Below, in pieces: positions 34,895-44,631 of a DNA stretch of 64,000 nucleotides (position 1 is the stretch's first letter; each line of letters starts with the position of its first letter). The notes beneath the pieces are model-generated. The model searched no databases. It was given only the letters and a program-made list of their open reading frames with translations, and was not told the DNA's origin. Origin of the DNA: Segetibacter sp. 3557_3 (GTDB lineage: Bacteria; Bacteroidota; Bacteroidia; Chitinophagales; Chitinophagaceae); NCBI RefSeq assembly GCF_004354985.1, contig NZ_SMSK01000007.1:62001-126000 (forward strand), read 5' to 3'. Position numbers and translations under genes: made by a program.

Positions 34895-36553
34895 ATGGAG
34901 CGTTCTCCCGGATCATTGATTGTGACTGGCAAACTTGTCGACATGTGGAAAAAGTTGGTTTATGCCGCGGAAGTAACGGTTGAAAAGGGAAAGATTGCTT
35001 CAATAAAGCAGGTTAACGATGAAGAGGCAGCTGGTCATTTTATCGTACCGGGTTTTATAGACAGCCACGTACATATAGAGAGCAGTATGTTGGTGCCCAG
35101 CGAATTTGCACGTTTAGCCGTAGTACATGGCACGGTGGGCACGGTTAGCGATCCGCATGAAATTGCAAATGTGTGCGGTTTGCAGGGTGTTGAATTTATG
35201 ATTGACAATGGAAAGCAGGTGCCTTTTCATTTCAATTTTGGAGCACCGAGTTGTGTTCCCGCAACTGTGTTTGAAACGGCGGGTGCTGCGCTGGATCCGG
35301 GTGATGTGGAAGCATTGCTGCTTAGGCCGGAGATCAGATACTTAAGCGAAATGATGAACTTTCCCGGCGTACTTTCTAAAGACGACCAGGTGATGAGAAA
35401 GATAGAGACTGCACATCGCCTCGACAAACCCGTTGACGGGCATGCACCTGGCCTTGTAGGCGAGCAGATTAAACAATATATCGACGCAGGAATTTCGACC
35501 GATCATGAATGTTTTACGCGTGAAGAGGCCCTGGAAAAACTTCGCTACGGCATGAAAATCCTCATCAGGGAAGGAAGTGCTGCAAGAAATTTTGATGCGC
35601 TCATTGGCCTGCTCAACGACTACCCGGAACGCATTATGTTTTGCAGCGACGATAAGCATCCCGACAGCCTTGTTGATGGCCACATCAATCAACTTTGTGC
35701 AAGAGCTGCTGCGCAAGGAATAGACCTGTTTAAAATACTCCAGGCAGCCTGCGTCAATCCGGTGAAGCACTACCAGCTCGACATTGGTTTGTTAAGGGAG
35801 GGCGATGCAGCCGACTTTGTCTTGTTGGAAGACGTGAACTCTTTTAAGGTATACCAAACGTACGTGCGCGGGGAACTGGTGGCACAAAGCGGTAAAAGTA
35901 ATATCGTTAGTATTGCCGCAAGCCCGATAAACCAGTTTGACTGCGGGCAGAAAAAGCCGGAAGACTTTCTAACCCCTGCACCTGCAAACCTGCAGGCAAC
36001 GCTGGAAGTAATTGAAGCGCTCGATGGACAATTGATCACAAATAAGCTGCAGTTACCGTACGATAAGTTGGTAAATGCGAATGGGTACCTGTATAGCAAC
36101 CCGAATTGTGATTTATTGAAAATGACGGTTGTAAACCGTTACACAAATGCTCCGGTTACAACAGCATGGACGAGGAACTTCGGCCTGACCCACGGGGCAA
36201 TTGCATCTACTGTGGCACACGACAGTCATAATATTATAGCTGTTGGAGTTGATGAAGGAAGTATTGCAAGGGCGGTGAACCTGCTGATAACCGCAAAAGG
36301 TGGAGTGAGTTGTGTTAACAATGATCAGGAACTATTACTACCACTACCGGTAGCGGGTTTAATGAGTACCGAAGATGGGTACCAGGTTGCCGCAAAGTAT
36401 ACGGCAATTGATGTAATGGCCAAGGCCATGGGATCCAATCTAAAATCTCCTTTTATGACGCTGTCGTTTATGGCTTTACTTGTGATACCACATATAAAGC
36501 TCAGCGACCTGGGTCTGTTTGACGGCGATCATTTTCGCTTTTACGAGTCATGA
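34895..36553 (+). CDS. ade: Adenine deaminase
   Basis: This 552-residue amidohydrolase converts adenine to hypoxanthine and ammonia in purine salvage. Metal-binding motifs are visible: FIDSHVHIESSM (about 52-63), SDPHEIANV, DGHAPGL and FCSDDKHPDSLVDGH (about 248-262). The C-terminal domain contains RNFGLTHGAIASTVAHDSHN, typical of Ade. A TTG three codons upstream is possible, but the ATG at 34895 is preferred. It appears monocistronic. Confidence 0.95.
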   Translation: MERSPGSLIVTGKLVDMWKKLVYAAEVTVEKGKIASIKQVNDEEAAGHFIVPGFIDSHVHIESSMLVPSEFARLAVVHGTVGTVSDPHEIANVCGLQGVEFMIDNGKQVPFHFNFGAPSCVPATVFETAGAALDPGDVEALLLRPEIRYLSEMMNFPGVLSKDDQVMRKIETAHRLDKPVDGHAPGLVGEQIKQYIDAGISTDHECFTREEALEKLRYGMKILIREGSAARNFDALIGLLNDYPERIMFCSDDKHPDSLVDGHINQLCARAAAQGIDLFKILQAACVNPVKHYQLDIGLLREGDAADFVLLEDVNSFKVYQTYVRGELVAQSGKSNIVSIAASPINQFDCGQKKPEDFLTPAPANLQATLEVIEALDGQLITNKLQLPYDKLVNANGYLYSNPNCDLLKMTVVNRYTNAPVTTAWTRNFGLTHGAIASTVAHDSHNIIAVGVDEGSIARAVNLLITAKGGVSCVNNDQELLLPLPVAGLMSTEDGYQVAAKYTAIDVMAKAMGSNLKSPFMTLSFMALLVIPHIKLSDLGLFDGDHFRFYES

Positions 36554-36718
36554 GACGACAGGGCGTAAGTTTCCGAAAGGAATCAATCGTATTTCTGCTA
36601 CGAAACGCGTAGGTTGATTTTTTTTGTATAAACGGCTACAACAAACAACCACTACTACACCAACGACATGTTAAATAACGCTTACATTTAACCCGTCTAC
36701 CGCCCAGGCTTTAATACC

Positions 36719-38254
36719 ATGCAAATTCTAAAAAGACCAGAAGTTAAGATCAGCCTGATTTTTATGCTGACGGCTATAGCATGGATCATCTTAAGCGACA
36801 AAGTTCTACTACTTTCCACCGATTTTACACCTGAGTCGCTTACTGCATTTCAGACCTATAAAGGGGTCGCTTTTATTTCAGCAGTTACCTGTCTTATATA
36901 TGTGCTTATTCTTCACTCGAACAAGGAGGCCCGTAAAACAGAACTCGATTATCTTCAGCTGTTTGCGAACAACCCTATACCGATGTGGATCTACGATATA
37001 GATACACTCACTATTCAAACCGTAAATAAATCCGCGATCGAAAACTATGGTTACAGTGAAGCAGAGTTTCTTGCAATGACCATTCGGGACCTCAGACCAC
37101 TGGAAGAATTGGTTAAAATGGATCAACATCTTCAAAAACTGATTACTGATAAATTCAGTTCAGGCGTATGGAAACACCGGAAGAAAAACGGCAGTACGAT
37201 GATGGTACAGATTGTAACGCACGAGCTCGAATTTAGAGATCTGTCGTGTAGATTGGTGATGGCACACGACATAACGGAAAAGAACCAACTTGAACAAAAG
37301 CTCTCACAAACAAACAGTGAACTTAATACCCTGATCAATAGCATAACCGATGGCTTTTTTATTATCAGTAAAGATTTCAGGGTTATAAAAAGCAACAATC
37401 AACTAAAGGAACTGGCCGAAATTGGCCCCGATGAAATCGTGGGAAAAAAACTTACCGACCTGTTTGTCCATACACCTGATTTCCCTGGTACGCAGAAATT
37501 TTTTACAGCTATGCGTACCCAGCACTCGGTGCACTTTGAGAGCTATTACGATCGAAAGGATATTTGGTTCCGGATTTCGGGATATCCATTTGAGCACGGA
37601 CTATTGGTTTTCTTCAGGGATATTACTGCCGAACGCGAGAGCAAAAGGAAGATGCTGCAAAATGAAAGAAACTTAAATGCGCTCATCAATAACACTGATG
37701 ACCTGATCTGGGGAGTTGATTACGACTTCAGGTATTTCACATATAATTACGCCTACGAAACAAATTACAAATACCTGTTTAAAGAGGAAATATACGTAGG
37801 TAAAACTGCGCTTAACCAGGCACGCGGAAATGAGCACATCAGGTTATGGCGGGGCTTATATCAAAGGGCATTGTCGGGTGAAAAGTTTACCTACGACATG
37901 GACATTCTGAACAAAACGACAACAATTAGTTTCAACCCGATTTACAACGACAAAAAAACCATTATCGGGGTTGGTTGCCACTTACACGATATTACCCAGC
38001 GACGCAGGTACGAGAAACGAATAGAGGAGCAAAACAAAAAGCTTAGGGAGATTGCAAGCTTTACTTCACACTCCGTTAGAGCACCGTTGGCAAATCTGCT
38101 TGGCCTTATTGAGGCCATCGACCACTACAACTTTGCGGATCCTGGCAACCAGCAATTGCTGCAGTACATTCATGCTTCGGCCGAACGGCTTGACATGGTA
38201 ATTAAAGATATCGTAAAGCAAACTGCGGATACCGAACAGCAGGATTACAATTAA
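36719..38254 (+). CDS. Membrane PAS-domain sensor with histidine phospho-acceptor domain but no ATPase domain
   Basis: The 511-residue protein has two transmembrane segments (about 10-29 and 48-65), three PAS-like domains (about 75-190, 205-312 and 318-430) and a HisKA-like helix pair. The H-box SHSVRAPL holds His451 (codon 38069-38071). Only 60 residues follow, too few for an HATPase domain, and the stop codon overlaps the stop of convergent anmK. It may be a signalling adaptor phosphorylated by another kinase. The third PAS segment has aromatic-rich sequence (FRYFTYNYAYETNYKY). Confidence 0.85.
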   Translation: MQILKRPEVKISLIFMLTAIAWIILSDKVLLLSTDFTPESLTAFQTYKGVAFISAVTCLIYVLILHSNKEARKTELDYLQLFANNPIPMWIYDIDTLTIQTVNKSAIENYGYSEAEFLAMTIRDLRPLEELVKMDQHLQKLITDKFSSGVWKHRKKNGSTMMVQIVTHELEFRDLSCRLVMAHDITEKNQLEQKLSQTNSELNTLINSITDGFFIISKDFRVIKSNNQLKELAEIGPDEIVGKKLTDLFVHTPDFPGTQKFFTAMRTQHSVHFESYYDRKDIWFRISGYPFEHGLLVFFRDITAERESKRKMLQNERNLNALINNTDDLIWGVDYDFRYFTYNYAYETNYKYLFKEEIYVGKTALNQARGNEHIRLWRGLYQRALSGEKFTYDMDILNKTTTISFNPIYNDKKTIIGVGCHLHDITQRRRYEKRIEEQNKKLREIASFTSHSVRAPLANLLGLIEAIDHYNFADPGNQQLLQYIHASAERLDMVIKDIVKQTADTEQQDYN

Positions 38255-39345
38255 CCTTCCTGCCCGATCCAAACGGCTCCGCCAATCGAGGCTCTTTTTG
38301 CTCCCGTCACCGTACTTATTACATTATACTCTTCGCGCCACCTGAGTACGCCGATAAGGCCCATTACCAGGGCTTCCTTATAATTGATGAGCATTTCGTC
38401 GGGTAAAACCACTTCGATATTGATGGCCGATAAAAGCTGCGAAAGCCGTTGTATAAGAAAGTGATTAAATCCCCCGCCACCTGTTACCAACAACTTTCCG
38501 GGTCCGGCGGGTAGGTTCGTATCCTTTTGTATCGAGGAGACCACCTGCATGGCAATATGTTCAACATAGGTGCGCAGGGCATCAGCGGGAGCTCTTTTTG
38601 TTGACTCGATTAACGGAAAAATTTCGGTGGTGCCAAAATCATTTGCAAGTGACTTTGGGTAAGGTTTATCGTAATAAGCAAATGCTTTCAGCCTGGAGAG
38701 CAGGCCATGATCGATATTACCCGAGGCTGCGAGCCTTCCACCCTCATCAAATTTTTGTCCCTCCTTTTCAATGATCATGTTGAGTACCCTGTTGGCGGGA
38801 CAAATGTCGTAAGCCACATAACCGGCTTCCGTCATATACGCTATGTTGGCAATTCCACCCAGGTTTAGGTAAAAATCATATTCGGGCAAGAGCAGTTTCT
38901 CCCCAATAGGTACAATAGGTGCCCCCTGCCCGCCAAACGCTACATCCAACGCCCTCAGATCTGATACTACATTTATCTGGGTTGCGGCTGCTATGGCTGC
39001 ACCATCGCCAAGCTGGGCAGTCATGCCGAGTTCAGGTGCATGAAAGGTAGTGTGTCCATGCGAAGAGATCAGCTGTACCCGGTGTTCGAGTGCATATTGC
39101 CCTATAAATTCGTTAACCCGTTCTCCAATATACTTTCCGTAAGCGGCGTGCAGCAACAGGTATTCGTAGGCCGAAAGCGAGGTGGCACTGGCAAGTTTTT
39201 GCACCCATTCATCGGAGTACGGCAGGCAGGCTGCATGCAAAATTTCATAGGCCCATTTACCACCACTCTCATTGAATTCGATAAAGGCAATGTCGAGACC
39301 ATCCAGTGAAGAGCCACTCATTATTCCGATCACCCGATACGTCAT
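38251..39345 (-). CDS. anmK: Anhydro-N-acetylmuramic acid kinase
   Basis: This 364-residue ASKHA-fold kinase phosphorylates 1,6-anhydro-MurNAc and opens the ring to MurNAc-6-phosphate in cell-wall recycling. The N-terminal GIMSGSSLDGLDIA (about 7-20) and the phosphate/nucleotide motifs LNLGGIANIAY and LLVTGGGGFNHFL (about 287-299) are clear. No MurQ gene is adjacent. Its stop codon overlaps that of the convergent PAS sensor. Confidence 0.95.
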   Translation of the reverse strand: MTYRVIGIMSGSSLDGLDIAFIEFNESGGKWAYEILHAACLPYSDEWVQKLASATSLSAYEYLLLHAAYGKYIGERVNEFIGQYALEHRVQLISSHGHTTFHAPELGMTAQLGDGAAIAAATQINVVSDLRALDVAFGGQGAPIVPIGEKLLLPEYDFYLNLGGIANIAYMTEAGYVAYDICPANRVLNMIIEKEGQKFDEGGRLAASGNIDHGLLSRLKAFAYYDKPYPKSLANDFGTTEIFPLIESTKRAPADALRTYVEHIAMQVVSSIQKDTNLPAGPGKLLVTGGGGFNHFLIQRLSQLLSAINIEVVLPDEMLINYKEALVMGLIGVLRWREEYNVISTVTGAKRASIGGAVWIGQEG

Positions 39346-39536
39346 ATTGTTTTATTTAAGGGGGTTTGATGATTAGGGCAGGCGGAGCATATCCGCCGGG
39401 TAAAGGTTACTTCCGGTATAGATTAGCATAGCAACCCAATAACGACGACAATAAAATAAAAGGAAACCAGGCCGTGTCACATCCAAGATTTACTGTAATT
39501 TTCAAGCCGCAAGCTACTGAAATCTGCAACGTCAAT

Positions 39537-40187
39537 ATGGTCATCAATTTAAGCGAACAACACAGCCTGGTAAGTAATTGGGTGGGGGAATTAAGAAATG
39601 TTGAAGTGCAGGGTGATCGTATGCGTTTCCGCCGCAACCTTGAAAGGATCGGCGAGATAGCCGCTTATGAGATAAGCAAGGAACTTCCCTGGCAGGAAGT
39701 AGAGATACAAACACCCCTGGGCACCGCTTCAACCAAGGTGTTGAGAGAACAACCCGTTGTTGCAACGATCCTGAGAGCCGGCCTTCCCATGCACAACGGT
39801 ATTCTGAATTACTTCGACCGGGCAGATAATGCTTTTATTTCGGCTTACCGCAAACACCACATCGACGGAACCTTTGAGATACAACTGGAGTACATGAGTT
39901 TTCCACCGCTTGAGGGTCGGATCGTGATTATCACGGACCCTATGCTTGCAACAGGCTCGTCGCTGGTGAAGACAATTCATAATATGAAGGCAGAAGGTGC
40001 CCCCTCACAGATACACATTGTTGTGGCCATCGCCTGCACGGTTGGGATCGAGTATGTACACCGCGAGCAACCTGATGTAAAGATCTGGTGCGGCGAGATC
40101 GATGACGAACTTACTGCTAAAGGCTACATCGTTCCAGGCATTGGTGACGCAGGCGACCTTGCCTTTGGCTCGAAAGTTCAGATGTAG
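39537..40187 (+). CDS. upp: Uracil phosphoribosyltransferase
   Basis: The 216-residue enzyme joins uracil and PRPP to give UMP in pyrimidine salvage. The PRPP motif VIITDPMLATGSSL (about 126-139) and the uracil-binding stretch YIVPGIGDAGDLAFG near the C-terminus are typical. A GTG at 39474 would extend the N-terminus by 21 residues, but the ATG at 39537 gives the usual family start (MVINLSEQHSLVSNW). It is divergent from anmK and precedes the PorP/SprF gene by 64 nt. Confidence 0.93.
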   Translation: MVINLSEQHSLVSNWVGELRNVEVQGDRMRFRRNLERIGEIAAYEISKELPWQEVEIQTPLGTASTKVLREQPVVATILRAGLPMHNGILNYFDRADNAFISAYRKHHIDGTFEIQLEYMSFPPLEGRIVIITDPMLATGSSLVKTIHNMKAEGAPSQIHIVVAIACTVGIEYVHREQPDVKIWCGEIDDELTAKGYIVPGIGDAGDLAFGSKVQM

Positions 40188-40251
40188 AATTTACAATTTT
40201 ATGCAACAGATTTCGTTAACTTTCTGTCTAACTATTTTTTAACTGATCGTG

Positions 40252-41256
40252 ATGCGAAGAATTATATTCACTGCTCTTATTTGTACACTTACTTGTTGCG
40301 TTTACGGTCAGGATCCGCATTTCTCCCAGTTTTTTGCCTCGCCGCTCACGCTTAACCCGGCACTTACGGGTAAGTTCAATGGCAACATCCGTGTTGCCGG
40401 AAATTACCGCAACCAATGGCCCACAATCAACCGTGCTTATACCACTACAACGGTTTCAGTTGATCTCCCGGTTATGCAAAACCTGATTGCAGAAAACGAC
40501 ACCTGGGGTGTGGGTGTAATGGGCTATTCCGACCAGAGTGCAAACAGCGCAGTAAAGTTCAATTATCTGACGGCCTCAACGGCCTTTCATAAAGGTTTGG
40601 ATGAGGATGGTTACCACCAGATTGGTGCTGCGTTCCAGGGCACTTACTCGAACATGATGATCAACGTGATGAACCTAAAGTTTGCCGACCAGCTTACTTC
40701 TTCAGGATTCACCGGGGTAACATCCGAAATCTTCAACAACACCGTTCTAAAAAACAGTTACTTCGACCTTAATGCCGGCTTACTATATTCCGGCAGTACA
40801 AGCGACGACAATAACTACTATGCGGGTATTTCGATGTACCACATCAACCGGCCTAAACAACAATTTACCGGCGCCTTGTTCCTGCTTAACCCGCGTACAA
40901 CCTTTCATGCAGGTGGCTATTTCCCGGTAGGTGCTACAAACAGGTTACACCTTAGCGGCTTATTCAGCACCCAGGCTAAAACAAGTGAAACGGTGCTTGG
41001 CGGTGCTCTGGAGCTTGTTGTAGCAACAGAAACAGAAAACCCTACCAGTGTTTATGTAGGAAGCTGGCTCCGCGTTAATGATGCAGTAATACCTTATGTA
41101 GGTTTGGAATGGGGCGATTTTCGGCTTGGTGCTACTTACGACGCCACCATATCTTCATTAAAAACTGCTGCCGGTGGACGTGGAGGAATGGAAATCTCCC
41201 TTATTTATACCCGCAAGGCTCCAGGAACCAAAGGTCTTCCCTGCCCTAAGTTTTAA
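40252..41256 (+). CDS. PorP/SprF-family type IX secretion system membrane protein
   Basis: The 334-residue protein has a signal peptide (ending CCVYGQ) followed by the family opening DPHFSQFFASPLTLNPALTGKF. The rest is predicted as an outer-membrane beta barrel with NYRNQWP and SAVKFNYLTAS. Members of this family support secretion or surface attachment of type IX substrates, often as partners of specific cargo proteins. No large adhesin gene is next to it. The ATG at 40252 follows a GTG by one codon. Confidence 0.9.
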   Translation: MRRIIFTALICTLTCCVYGQDPHFSQFFASPLTLNPALTGKFNGNIRVAGNYRNQWPTINRAYTTTTVSVDLPVMQNLIAENDTWGVGVMGYSDQSANSAVKFNYLTASTAFHKGLDEDGYHQIGAAFQGTYSNMMINVMNLKFADQLTSSGFTGVTSEIFNNTVLKNSYFDLNAGLLYSGSTSDDNNYYAGISMYHINRPKQQFTGALFLLNPRTTFHAGGYFPVGATNRLHLSGLFSTQAKTSETVLGGALELVVATETENPTSVYVGSWLRVNDAVIPYVGLEWGDFRLGATYDATISSLKTAAGGRGGMEISLIYTRKAPGTKGLPCPKF

Positions 41257-41644
41257 TACCTTTCTATTGTTAACAGCTGCTGCAACCGACAGCAGGCTTA
41301 GTTGTTTTACCTGTAGCATGTTACAGTTTATGCTTGCACAAATCTTCTCCTGCTCTCCAGGTTTACCCTTCCATTTTGCAGTGTTCGTATCCTGCTGTTT
41401 ATGGTTTTAAGTTTTTGTGCTTGTCATGTTGTATGCAGGTTTTAACTGGCTCAACAAGGTTATGCCGTTGAACGGAGCGTCGCAACCATCGCTGCCATGC
41501 CCTCGACTGTTGGTATCAAAATGATTCAACATCTGCGCACGAGTACCGTATGGGCACTTTAACAAATTGATTTACAAATCCGGCAAGCTATTTTCTTAGC
41601 CACAAGCACCTACATATTGTGGTGCAACCCCTAAAAAAATTGTT
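41257..41644. other. Gap holding a dispersed repeat copy
   Basis: This 388-base gap between two plus-strand genes includes copy 2 of the dispersed repeat (inverted). The rest is non-coding with no clear terminator. Confidence 0.5.
41440..41500 (-). repeat. Dispersed intergenic repeat, copy 2 (inverted)
   Basis: The reverse complement at 41467-41485 is identical over 19 bases to the core of copy 1 (28082-28100). Both copies continue with (A/G)GCA after the core. Confidence 0.6.
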
Positions 41645-42340
41645 ATGAAAAAAGTTTTTCTTCCCCTGCTCCTGGTTTGTTTATTACCCCTTACCTGGTC
41701 TTGCGGAAGTTCGCGTTTGGCCGGCTATTCATTAAACGAAAGAGATGCCGCTGCGGCCATCAGGCAACTACTTGAACTTGGTGCTAAAGACAACGGCATT
41801 ACAGGTGCATTTAGCAAAGACCAGATACTTTCGACCCTGTTTCCGGAGCCGGTAAAAAGGGCATTGAACACGCTCAATACGCTTGGTCTGACCAATGAGG
41901 TTGACCGTTTTACCACCACCCTTAGCAGCGCAGCAGAACAGACTGCCACTGCTTCGATCCCCGTTTTCATCAACAGCATCAACAATATGAAGTTTAACGA
42001 TGCGATGCGTATCATTCGCAACAGCGGTACTGCTGCAACCGACTACCTGCGTGTAGAAACCGGCGATAGTGTAAGACGCGCGGTAAAACCCATTATGTTG
42101 AATGCGCTTGAACAATACAAGCTGAACGACCAGTGGAACTCCATAACAAAACCTGTACAGGCGATTGTTGGGAACAAGCTGAACGTAGACCTTTCGCAAC
42201 TGATGGCGGGACTTGTAACTGAAGCCATGTTCAGGAAGATCGCAGAAAAAGAAACCCTGGTACGTAACGACGCAAATGCAAGATCCACCGCATTGCTTCA
42301 AAAGGTTTTCTCAAGAAACTGGAACACCGCAACGCCGTAA
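41645..42340 (+). CDS. DUF4197 lipoprotein
   Basis: This 231-residue protein has a lipoprotein signal (lipobox LTWSC, Cys at about residue 20). The mature part is all-helical with blocks typical of DUF4197: LNERDAAAAIRQLLELGAKD, FPEPVKRALNTLNTLGLTNEVDRF, and SINNMKFNDAMRIIRNSGTAATDYLR. Function is unknown. It is probably anchored in the periplasm or outer membrane. It ends at a bidirectional terminator. Confidence 0.88.
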   Translation: MKKVFLPLLLVCLLPLTWSCGSSRLAGYSLNERDAAAAIRQLLELGAKDNGITGAFSKDQILSTLFPEPVKRALNTLNTLGLTNEVDRFTTTLSSAAEQTATASIPVFINSINNMKFNDAMRIIRNSGTAATDYLRVETGDSVRRAVKPIMLNALEQYKLNDQWNSITKPVQAIVGNKLNVDLSQLMAGLVTEAMFRKIAEKETLVRNDANARSTALLQKVFSRNWNTATP

Positions 42341-42380
42341 GTTCGGTACGAAATCCTGATGGTGCGTAATTCGTCACCAT

Positions 42381-42419
42381 AAAAAAGAGGCTGTCTTCGA
42401 TGAAAGACAGCCTCTTTGT
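42381..42419. terminator. Bidirectional terminator
   Basis: Fourteen-base perfect arms (42384-42397 and 42404-42417, core GAGGCTGTCTT) with a 6-nt loop and flanking A/T lie between the convergent DUF4197 and 71-residue genes. Confidence 0.92.
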
Positions 42420-42486
42420 ATATATAGCAATCAGGTAAACACTACCGTATGTCCCTGAAGCCAAATGCCACGTTGATTACTGACGC

Positions 42487-42702
42487 TTATGATACTTCAA
42501 GCGGGTTTCGCCGCGATGGAACAATTATTTTTTCGTCTTCACTCAGGTAAACCCAGAAATCGTACAATTCGTATATGTCGCCCGGTGTTTTAGAGTTGTT
42601 GTGTTCGTTATTTCTTTCATATGGTCCGAGCAGTTCGCCATTGTATTTAAGCTCAGATAATTTCTCTTCCATTGAAAGCTTCTTAAACTCGTCGATCTCC
42701 AT
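42487..42702 (-). CDS. Small acidic protein of unknown function
   Basis: The 71-residue product begins MEIDEFKKLSMEEKLSEL and is rich in Glu, Asp and aromatic residues, with no signal or membrane segment. I do not recognise it. The shared terminator downstream and good codon use favour a real gene. Confidence 0.6.
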   Translation of the reverse strand: MEIDEFKKLSMEEKLSELKYNGELLGPYERNNEHNNSKTPGDIYELYDFWVYLSEDEKIIVPSRRNPLEVS

Positions 42703-42881
42703 AACTTTTTTATTTGGCCGCTAATATAATAATTCCATACGTGGCAAACTTAAACAGCTCATTTTTAATCCTGACTGCATAGGTGTACAGGCCCATTTTC
42801 ATACAAACTAGCGCAGCCATTACCATTTATTGTAATGCTTAGCCGTGGTATGGTTGTTTTACCCGATGTTAAAACATAGCT

Positions 42882-43049
42882 ATGAACCAGTTTCCAGACC
42901 CAAAAAAAGATGAGCAGAAAAAAGAGGAAAACGCTGTAAAGCCAACAGAAGAAAAACAGCAACAATCAGATCCAAACTTAACCGAGTTAAAAGGATTGGT
43001 TGATCCCAAAGAAGATCTTGAAGTAAAGGGCACAGATAATCCCTTCTAA
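42882..43049 (+). CDS. Small charged protein (55 residues)
   Basis: An ATG at 42882 opens a 55-residue frame: MNQFPDPKKDEQKKEENAV, a Lys/Glu/Gln-rich middle, then LTELKGLVDPKEDLEVKG and a final NPF. It is predicted disordered. A terminator 6 nt after the stop codon supports it as a true gene. The hydrophobic frame on the opposite strand is its shadow. Confidence 0.65.
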   Translation: MNQFPDPKKDEQKKEENAVKPTEEKQQQSDPNLTELKGLVDPKEDLEVKGTDNPF

Positions 43050-43054
43050 AAACT

Positions 43055-43080
43055 GACCGGTCTTGCAGGCCGGTCTTTTT
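43055..43080 (+). terminator. Intrinsic terminator after the 55-residue gene
   Basis: A GACCGG / CCGGTC stem with a 9-nt loop is followed by five T residues. Confidence 0.88.
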
Positions 43081-43230
43081 GTTATATCAACTAACACGTT
43101 AGCTAGCACCGAACTTATACAACATCCCGATCAACTTACCGCTCATAATATAATCTTTCTCTGGCATTAACATTTTTTTAATTACTACGAAATTCATTGT
43201 AATTTAAAAGTGAAAAAAAAATTTAAGGCT

Positions 43231-44613
43231 ATGAAAAGTAAAATTCTACTCTCTGTTTTAACCATTGCCAGCTTGCAACTTAACGCCCAGCGGCACCAAC
43301 AAACAACAGCATACGCACTAACTGCATCGGAAAAAGGAAATTCCTCGTGGAACGAGGTCCGACTAATCGACCTGAACACGGGGCAGGAGCTTAAACGGGT
43401 GTTCAGCTCTGCCGATAACCCCGAAATCTTAAACGCACGAACAGGAAAGCCCGTTGTGAAAAAAGACCAGACAATTGCTGCGGAACCTGAGACAAAGAGA
43501 ATAGTCATCTACCGGAACCCTATTCAGAGCGACGGAACACCTGCCCAGGGAGCGCAAAGCCGGCCGATATACATGGAGCGGAAGGTATATCATCGTTATG
43601 CACCGGTAAAAATGGACAAACCGTTTTCTACAAATTCTGCGGCATGTGCCTACGACAAAAAACACGATCGGCTCTACTTTACGCCTATGGGCATCAACCA
43701 GCTCAGGTATATTGACCTGAAAGCAAAAACACCCACCGTTTATTACTTTGAAGACGAACCCTTTGGTGTTGTATCCGGACAATGGGATGTAAAAAACCAG
43801 GTAACAAGGATGGTTATTGTTGATGGCATCGGCTATGCACTTAGTAATAATGCGGCTCACCTCCTGCGCTTCACCACTAACAAAAGAGCTGAGATCACCG
43901 ACCTGGGGGCGATCGCGGATGATGAAGCCGACGACACCCACTCGATCAGCAGCTCCATGAGCCATGGTGGCGATATGATCGCAGATGAAAAAGGCGACCT
44001 GTATGTGATAACCGCAAACAGGGCGGTTTTTAAAATCGATGTTCGGGCTTTAAAAGCAACCTATAAAGGAGCAATTACCGGTTTGCCCCGGGGCTTTAGC
44101 ACCAACGGTGCAACAGTGGAAAAAGGGACCAGCATCATTGTAAGCAGTGCAAACTCAACCGAAGGATATTATCGTTTCGACCTTGTTACACTGCAGGCAG
44201 AGAAAATCAATAACGACGGTACCGTTTTCAATGCATCCGATCTTGCCGGCAGCGCACTCGCAACTGCAGAAAAAAAGGACAACAAAGCGCCTGAACAGCT
44301 TAGCATTCCGGTAATCGCAGAAGAGCGCATTACCAACAAACTACAACGTACCGCATTTAGTGTGTACCCGAACCCTGCAAGGTCCGGAAGCGATGTGCGG
44401 GTTTCCTTCTCTAACCAAGCAGCCGGTAGATACACCCTGCAGCTGCTGGATATCGGCGGCCAGCTGATTGACTCCAGGCAAATTTCAATAGCAGGAAAAA
44501 TGCAGGTTCAGAATTATAGCCTGCCTAAAAATCTCGCACGCGGCACTTACCTTTTAAAAGTGGTTGGCGAAACACAAAGCCAAACCGGAATTAGTTCGAT
44601 TATAGTTCAATAG
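43231..44613 (+). CDS. Secreted protein with type IX C-terminal sorting domain
   Basis: The 460-residue product has a signal peptide (MKSKILLSVLTIASLQLNAQ), a beta-rich middle that may be a propeller-like fold (LYFTPMGINQLRYIDL, GDMIADEKGDLYVITANRAVFKID) and a C-terminal sorting domain from about residue 375: FSVYPNPARSGSDVRVSF, LQLLDIGGQLI and ARGTYLLKVV. That domain sends cargo through the type IX system to the cell surface. The ATG at 43231 is preferred over a GTG at 43210. The function of the middle is unknown. Confidence 0.88.
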   Translation: MKSKILLSVLTIASLQLNAQRHQQTTAYALTASEKGNSSWNEVRLIDLNTGQELKRVFSSADNPEILNARTGKPVVKKDQTIAAEPETKRIVIYRNPIQSDGTPAQGAQSRPIYMERKVYHRYAPVKMDKPFSTNSAACAYDKKHDRLYFTPMGINQLRYIDLKAKTPTVYYFEDEPFGVVSGQWDVKNQVTRMVIVDGIGYALSNNAAHLLRFTTNKRAEITDLGAIADDEADDTHSISSSMSHGGDMIADEKGDLYVITANRAVFKIDVRALKATYKGAITGLPRGFSTNGATVEKGTSIIVSSANSTEGYYRFDLVTLQAEKINNDGTVFNASDLAGSALATAEKKDNKAPEQLSIPVIAEERITNKLQRTAFSVYPNPARSGSDVRVSFSNQAAGRYTLQLLDIGGQLIDSRQISIAGKMQVQNYSLPKNLARGTYLLKVVGETQSQTGISSIIVQ

Positions 44614-44631
44614 TTGCTTCATGCATATAAG

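Noticed and set aside
38069-38400. Frameshifted HATPase domain after the PAS sensor
   Set aside because: The downstream sequence encodes anmK on the other strand, and no N-box or G-box motifs were seen in the other frames.
42765-42965. Very hydrophobic minus-strand reading frame
   Set aside because: It is the antisense of the Lys/Glu-rich 55-residue gene at 42882; poly-Lys codons read as Phe and Leu on the other strand.
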